From the NCBI RefSeq assembly GCF_021018895.1, contig NC_079376.1:11833001-11897000 (forward strand): DNA of 64,000 nucleotides. The letters are read 5' to 3'. Below, one piece after another: positions 21,237 to 64,000 of this stretch; the stretch's first letter is position 1, and the number at the start of each line of letters is the position of its first letter. Origin of the DNA: Seriola aureovittata (Eukaryota; Chordata; Actinopteri; Carangiformes; Carangidae). The notes beneath the pieces were generated by a model. The model worked only from the letters and a program-made list of their open reading frames with translations, had not been told where the DNA came from and did not search any database. The translations under genes and the position numbers were made by a program.

Positions 21237-23679
21237 TCAGGATATGGTCAGCCTATCCTTCAGTGAAAGGTACTGCAGGGGAAGAAGAAAGAGGGGAAAA
21301 CGATCATTTTTGGTTTTATAGCTAAAATTATTACAAACATATTGCAATTTCAGTGTGATTCTTCTGTGGTAATTCATGTCAGTTAAGATTTTCTGTGCTC
21401 AGCAGAATTAAAAAAATTAAACGCTAGGGCGGATTAGTAAATCCTGCTTTTACTGAGTTCAAGTGCAGTTGACATTAAGTGTTATCTTTGCACATTACTC
21501 CATATCTTGGCACCTTTATGCCCCCTGCAGCTGCAAAGTGCTTCATGGCTTTATGGTTAAACATAAGTTACAGGATTTGTTCGGCAGAGTCTGAGTGCAA
21601 AGGATGCAGGCAGTTGAACATGCTAACACACAGCCTTAAGAGATTTATGTACTTAATGCAAAGACTGGAGAAGCAGATTGAACCATGTAGATAACTTCAG
21701 GATCCATGTTTAGAAGTTGGCTACGTTGCAGCTTTCTTACCATGTTGATTGTAGTCAATATGTAGCTTCTGGCAATGGTTATTACTCTGATACTGATACA
21801 ATGCAGGTATTTTTTTCTGTGAGAAATGCTACTTCTTGGACCTGTTGTACTGATTTGTTATCGAGGTCAGTAAATGGAATTCTGGCTTGCAGCAGAAGCA
21901 ATTTCCTTACAGCAGGATACTGCTACTGCTGAATAAACATAAGGAAACACTACATCTCTTCCTTTCTCCAACTTACCTTTTTCCTGCTGTCTATGGCCTG
22001 TTGTAGCCAAACCAGCTCCATGGTCAGGGTGTTTCTATGGAGACGCAAGGCCTCTGGTGTATGGGGCACCTCCTTAGCCAAGCAGTACTGCCGGGGACCT
22101 GGAGGGGATATAGCAAATCTGAAATGACTGATAAGGTTTTTTCACTGCACCAGATATGAGTCAAACCAGACATGTGAAATAGAAGTCCACTTTATGTGCA
22201 TCATAAAATTACTACTGATGATCAACCCCCTCCCCCCTTTTAAACCAGTGAAAACCTCCCAGTGTGGTCAAACACTCTGACTAGTGGAGAATTCTCTCTG
22301 TTTGGACAATTTTCTTGAAGCCATGAAATTGTTTTGACAGAGGTCACTGACTTATATATTTCATAGTAAACATGTCATTTTGTGATGGATATTTTTTGCA
22401 GTGCTTACACAAGATCAGTGCTGAAACAACTGATTGATTAGTCAGTACATATTTTTTAGCAACTGTTTAACTAGTAAATTTATTAATCACAGAAAAATGC
22501 TCTCACTTTTTCTAGCTTCTAAAAAAGAAATATTGGGTTTTTCTCTTTCATGTATTTGTAAATTGTGTATCTTTGAGTTCAGGATTGTTGAGATAGGCTT
22601 TTTCCTCACACATTTTATGATATTTTATAGGCTTAATTGATTGTGAAAACAAGGAGGTACAAGATGCAATCTTGTGACAGATACTAAGTAGTGACAGATA
22701 AGCCAAATAAATGGAAGGTTTTCTACTTTCAAAACTTTTAAAACACTTTGAAGCATAAGATGAGTAAGTATCACTTGCGTCACTGGTATTATGTGCACAT
22801 CTCTCACCCTGGTGAGAGTGACTGTAGTTCATGTCTAGCTCCAAACTGCTCCAGACGGTGGTGGAGTCTCCTGTGCTCTCCATGATCCCCCCATCTTTAT
22901 CTCCCTCCTTGTCCCTCACACCCCTCTGTCTCTGGCCCTCCCCATCCCCTCCAGTATGGCTGCTAGGGAAACAGTCCCTGGGAAGACGGTCTTGGCCTTT
23001 CGTTCCTGAATCATCTCTCTCAGCTGCTATCTTCTGTGGAAAGAGATCATGATCTCCCCCTCTCTCCTGCCTTAAGGCAGCTGCTGCTGCTGGGCTCTGG
23101 GGACTCGCACTGACATCTAGCCCTGGATCTGAAGTTTTGCTGGCAGCGCTGCTGGGTCGTAGAAACGGGCCATCCTAATTATGCGTGAGCAAAAAAACAA
23201 CATGAATAAAGTATCGAAAAGCTCATTACAAGCCACTCTTATAACAGTTCCAGTTACCTACAGTGTCTGTGAAGTGCGGGATGGGGATAACCGAGTCCCT
23301 CCACTGTAGATGGGTCAAGCCTCCATCAATCTCTTTCACGATGTCTTCAAAGTCTTTTCGTGCACGTCGCACTTCGTTTCTCACCAAGTGTCCACGTGCA
23401 CATGCCTATCGAGGAGAGGAGAGTAACTATAGTAACGGTAACTGTAGTACTGTTTTTTTTTTGTTTGACCAGTGCCATTAGGTGTAGTCAACATTAGCTG
23501 CTGTTCTCAAGGGTTAGCAAAAGTAGCTAAACATCCCGAACTAGCAAAAAACAAATTGGCTGCAAATTGCTGTAGGTATAAAGAAGAAGCTTGGTGCTTT
23601 ACAACTTCAAACCAAAATAATTAGATAACGTTATTACCTGAAAATGGGTGAGTATCTTCTCCCATTTGCCTCCGTCCAT
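21237..23679 (-). CDS. iqcc: IQCC, IQ motif-containing protein C
   Basis: Minus-strand exons: 23638-23679, 23262-23405, 22808-23174, 21977-22098 and 21237-21272. The phases agree and give 236 aa. The product starts MDGGKWEKILTHFQACARGH. The IQ motif FQACARGHLVRNEV covers residues 13-26 and is split by intron 1, as expected for a calmodulin-binding IQ helix. It is followed by the conserved block RKDFEDIVKEIDGGLTHLQW (residues 31-50; human has a comparable E-I-V-R-E-V-E-G-D-L-GTLQW, from memory). The middle is low-complexity and acidic. The C-terminus has a second conserved segment, MELVWLQQAIDSRKKYLSLK (human [20 protein letters not shown]). It lacks the long low-complexity tail of mammalian IQCC. 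Donor 2 is ACT|GTAGGT, chosen because only that keeps the frame. The cellular role of IQCC is essentially unknown. It is head to head with FANCM. Confidence 0.9.
22418..22650 (-). mobile_element. hAT-like MITE copy in IQCC intron 3
   Basis: It starts GAAACAACTGATTGATTAGT and continues with ...TTTAGCAACTGTTT..., ...ATCTTTGAGTTCAGGATTGT... and ...TTTTATAGGCTTAATTGATTG. This is the reverse-orientation phrase order of the family seen at 58709-59046. The terminal repeats are decayed. Confidence 0.5.
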
Positions 23680-24037
23680 TGCTATGGTAACATGACAGCG
23701 CTATCGCGGAAAGCGGGAGATGAACTCGAACTTTTGATTTTCTTCCGGTGTCAAGCTAAAAAATTAAAAGCTTGTCCTTGTGAAATTTATCAATGTACGA
23801 AAACCATGAGCATTAAGCTTCATATGTTGCCCCAAACACAAAGCAGTTACAATTTTACAATATCAACTATATTCAAGCGACCGAAATAGCTCTGGAATAA
23901 AACTGTTGTTATGTATGTGGTGTTATATTTTGGAAAACCGTTAGCGGAAGAGACCCGGTGTTTGTATATTCAGTTTGCAATGTTGCTGCTCGTCACATGG
24001 AACATTTTCTCAAACTTTTACGCCACAACTGAAGAAA
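23680..24037. promoter_or_regulatory. shared divergent promoter of IQCC (minus) and FANCM (plus)
   Basis: The two start codons are 358 bp apart and point away from each other, leaving space for one bidirectional promoter. Two ETS-family core sites are visible: CTTCCGG at 23742-23748 and GCGGAAG at 23944-23950. No TATA box is evident. CpG dinucleotides occur around 23698-23727 (GCGCTATCGCGGAAAGCGGG) and near 23942-23956. ETS/GABP sites with no TATA are typical of vertebrate bidirectional and DNA-repair gene promoters. Transcription starts are not determined. Confidence 0.6.
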
Positions 24038-63012
<38,975 letters not shown>

Positions 63013-64000
63013 CAACCTGGGGGAGGCTGACTAGGAATTCCACAAGCTTAAATCATCTCTGGTAAAAAAAAAGAAACAAGTGGAGATTAATAGTGAAGTA
63101 TCTTTACTTTTCCCTGCCCTTTGTTTTGCCTTCTTTTATTTTCAGTCTCACATCAGACCAGAGGATGCCAGTTTCTCTGCTATGTGCAGTAACTGTTCTA
63201 TCAGATGTTGTATCTCAATGAGATAAGAGCCTCAGGATATGGCTTCAACCTTTTTGCACAAGTTGAAGGGGAACCCAACTCAACCTGATATAATTATTAT
63301 ATAATACATTGGGTTTATCTATATAAGCATAGTATTTGTTTAAAAATCATTTAAGACTTGTACTGGCAGTAATCCTGTCAGACAGTATTAGACAACACTG
63401 ATCATAAGAACTCAATCAATATTTGAATAACTTATTGTTTTTGCTACAATAATGGACACTTTTGTTTACAACTGTACTCTAATTTCTTTAATAAACAGTG
63501 ATATTTTTTTTACATAATTGTTTTTGTGATTGAAAAATATGGATGAGCACAAAATGTAGGTAAAACCTGTGATTCCCAAGTATAACCACTAGAGGTCAGC
63601 CTTTTATATCTTTAAAAGGAACATGTGGCTCAGCACATGTCTAACTCATCCATTCATTCTGTTCATTATTTTTATAGTATGTCTGATTGCTTAGAATCAG
63701 CTTTCAATTTTTAAAACTCAAATGCTCAACATATTGTAGTAAAACTGTATCAAGATCTGTGTCTTTCAGGATATGAGAAAAGAAAGTGGCTTTTATTTCA
63801 CCATTCTCTTAAAGAAATACAGAGTGGGCACGCTACTTTGGTACAAGATTTTGTACATAGACAAGTACAGAACAAAAAGGCAACATTAGATAATTAAAGC
63901 ACCCCTTACACAAAGATGTCAGCAATCATGTATCATCCACCAACAAAGTCGGACAAACCTAATATATAAACGAAATATAGAAGTAAAGTCTTGAAACAGA
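63013..64000. other. FANCM 3' untranslated region and downstream flank
   Basis: The first 480 bp are the FANCM 3' untranslated region. Beyond it the sequence is non-coding by eye. A TTTATT at 63792-63797 reads as AATAAA on the minus strand and might mark the end of a convergent neighbour outside the window. Confidence 0.4.
63490..63495 (+). terminator. polyadenylation signal of FANCM
   Basis: AATAAA lies 478 bp after the FANCM stop codon, with T-rich sequence 15-25 bp downstream. Confidence 0.6.

Overview
This window is vertebrate nuclear DNA, almost certainly from a ray-finned (teleost) fish. Its genes are split by GT-AG introns. Dinucleotide and trinucleotide microsatellites are abundant. 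Several dispersed repeat families resemble ones common in teleost genomes. I see no bacterial, phage, CRISPR or rRNA/tRNA content.

Layout: (1) 1-7642 has no recognisable coding gene apart from a possible leading exon end at 1-27; it carries a fold-back repeat at about 5500-5790. (2) 7643-10400, plus strand: a three-exon single-pass membrane protein, NCMAP-like (152 aa). (3) 10855-13167, plus: TMEM234 (five exons, 144 aa). (4) 14928-20036, minus: DCDC2B (tandem doublecortin domains, eleven exons in my model including a 56-nt exon at 18059-18114). (5) 21237-23679, minus: IQCC (five exons, 236 aa). (6) 24038-63012, plus: FANCM, complete in 24 exons (2152 aa by my splice model), reading in phase throughout. 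(7) 30302-38355, minus: a five-exon SOUL/heme-binding-family gene (280 aa) lying entirely inside FANCM intron 4.

IQCC, DCDC2B and TMEM234 keep the relative order and orientation of the human 1p35 cluster (recalled, not searched). In this fish FANCM sits beside IQCC; in human it is on chromosome 14. IQCC and FANCM start codons are about 360 bp apart in divergent orientation, so they probably share a promoter, and two ETS-type motifs lie between them. TMEM234 and DCDC2B converge tail to tail.

The genes are not one pathway. FANCM is the DNA translocase that anchors the Fanconi anaemia core complex and the BLM/TOP3A/RMI complex at stalled forks. DCDC2B is a microtubule-binding doublecortin protein. 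TMEM234 is a small four-helix membrane protein. IQCC has one calmodulin-binding IQ motif. The NCMAP-like protein resembles a peripheral myelin membrane protein. The SOUL protein belongs to the porphyrin/heme-binding family.

I found no clear new biological system. The points most worth checking are: the antisense SOUL gene inside FANCM; a GC-AG intron in FANCM; a 90-bp TG array replacing the pyrimidine tract before the giant FANCM exon; the shared IQCC/FANCM promoter; a dispersed repeat ending 12-13 bp from a DCDC2B exon; and several repeat copies that I recognise by eye only. Exon borders are my own reading of splice signals, phase and remembered family sequences; transcripts were not available.
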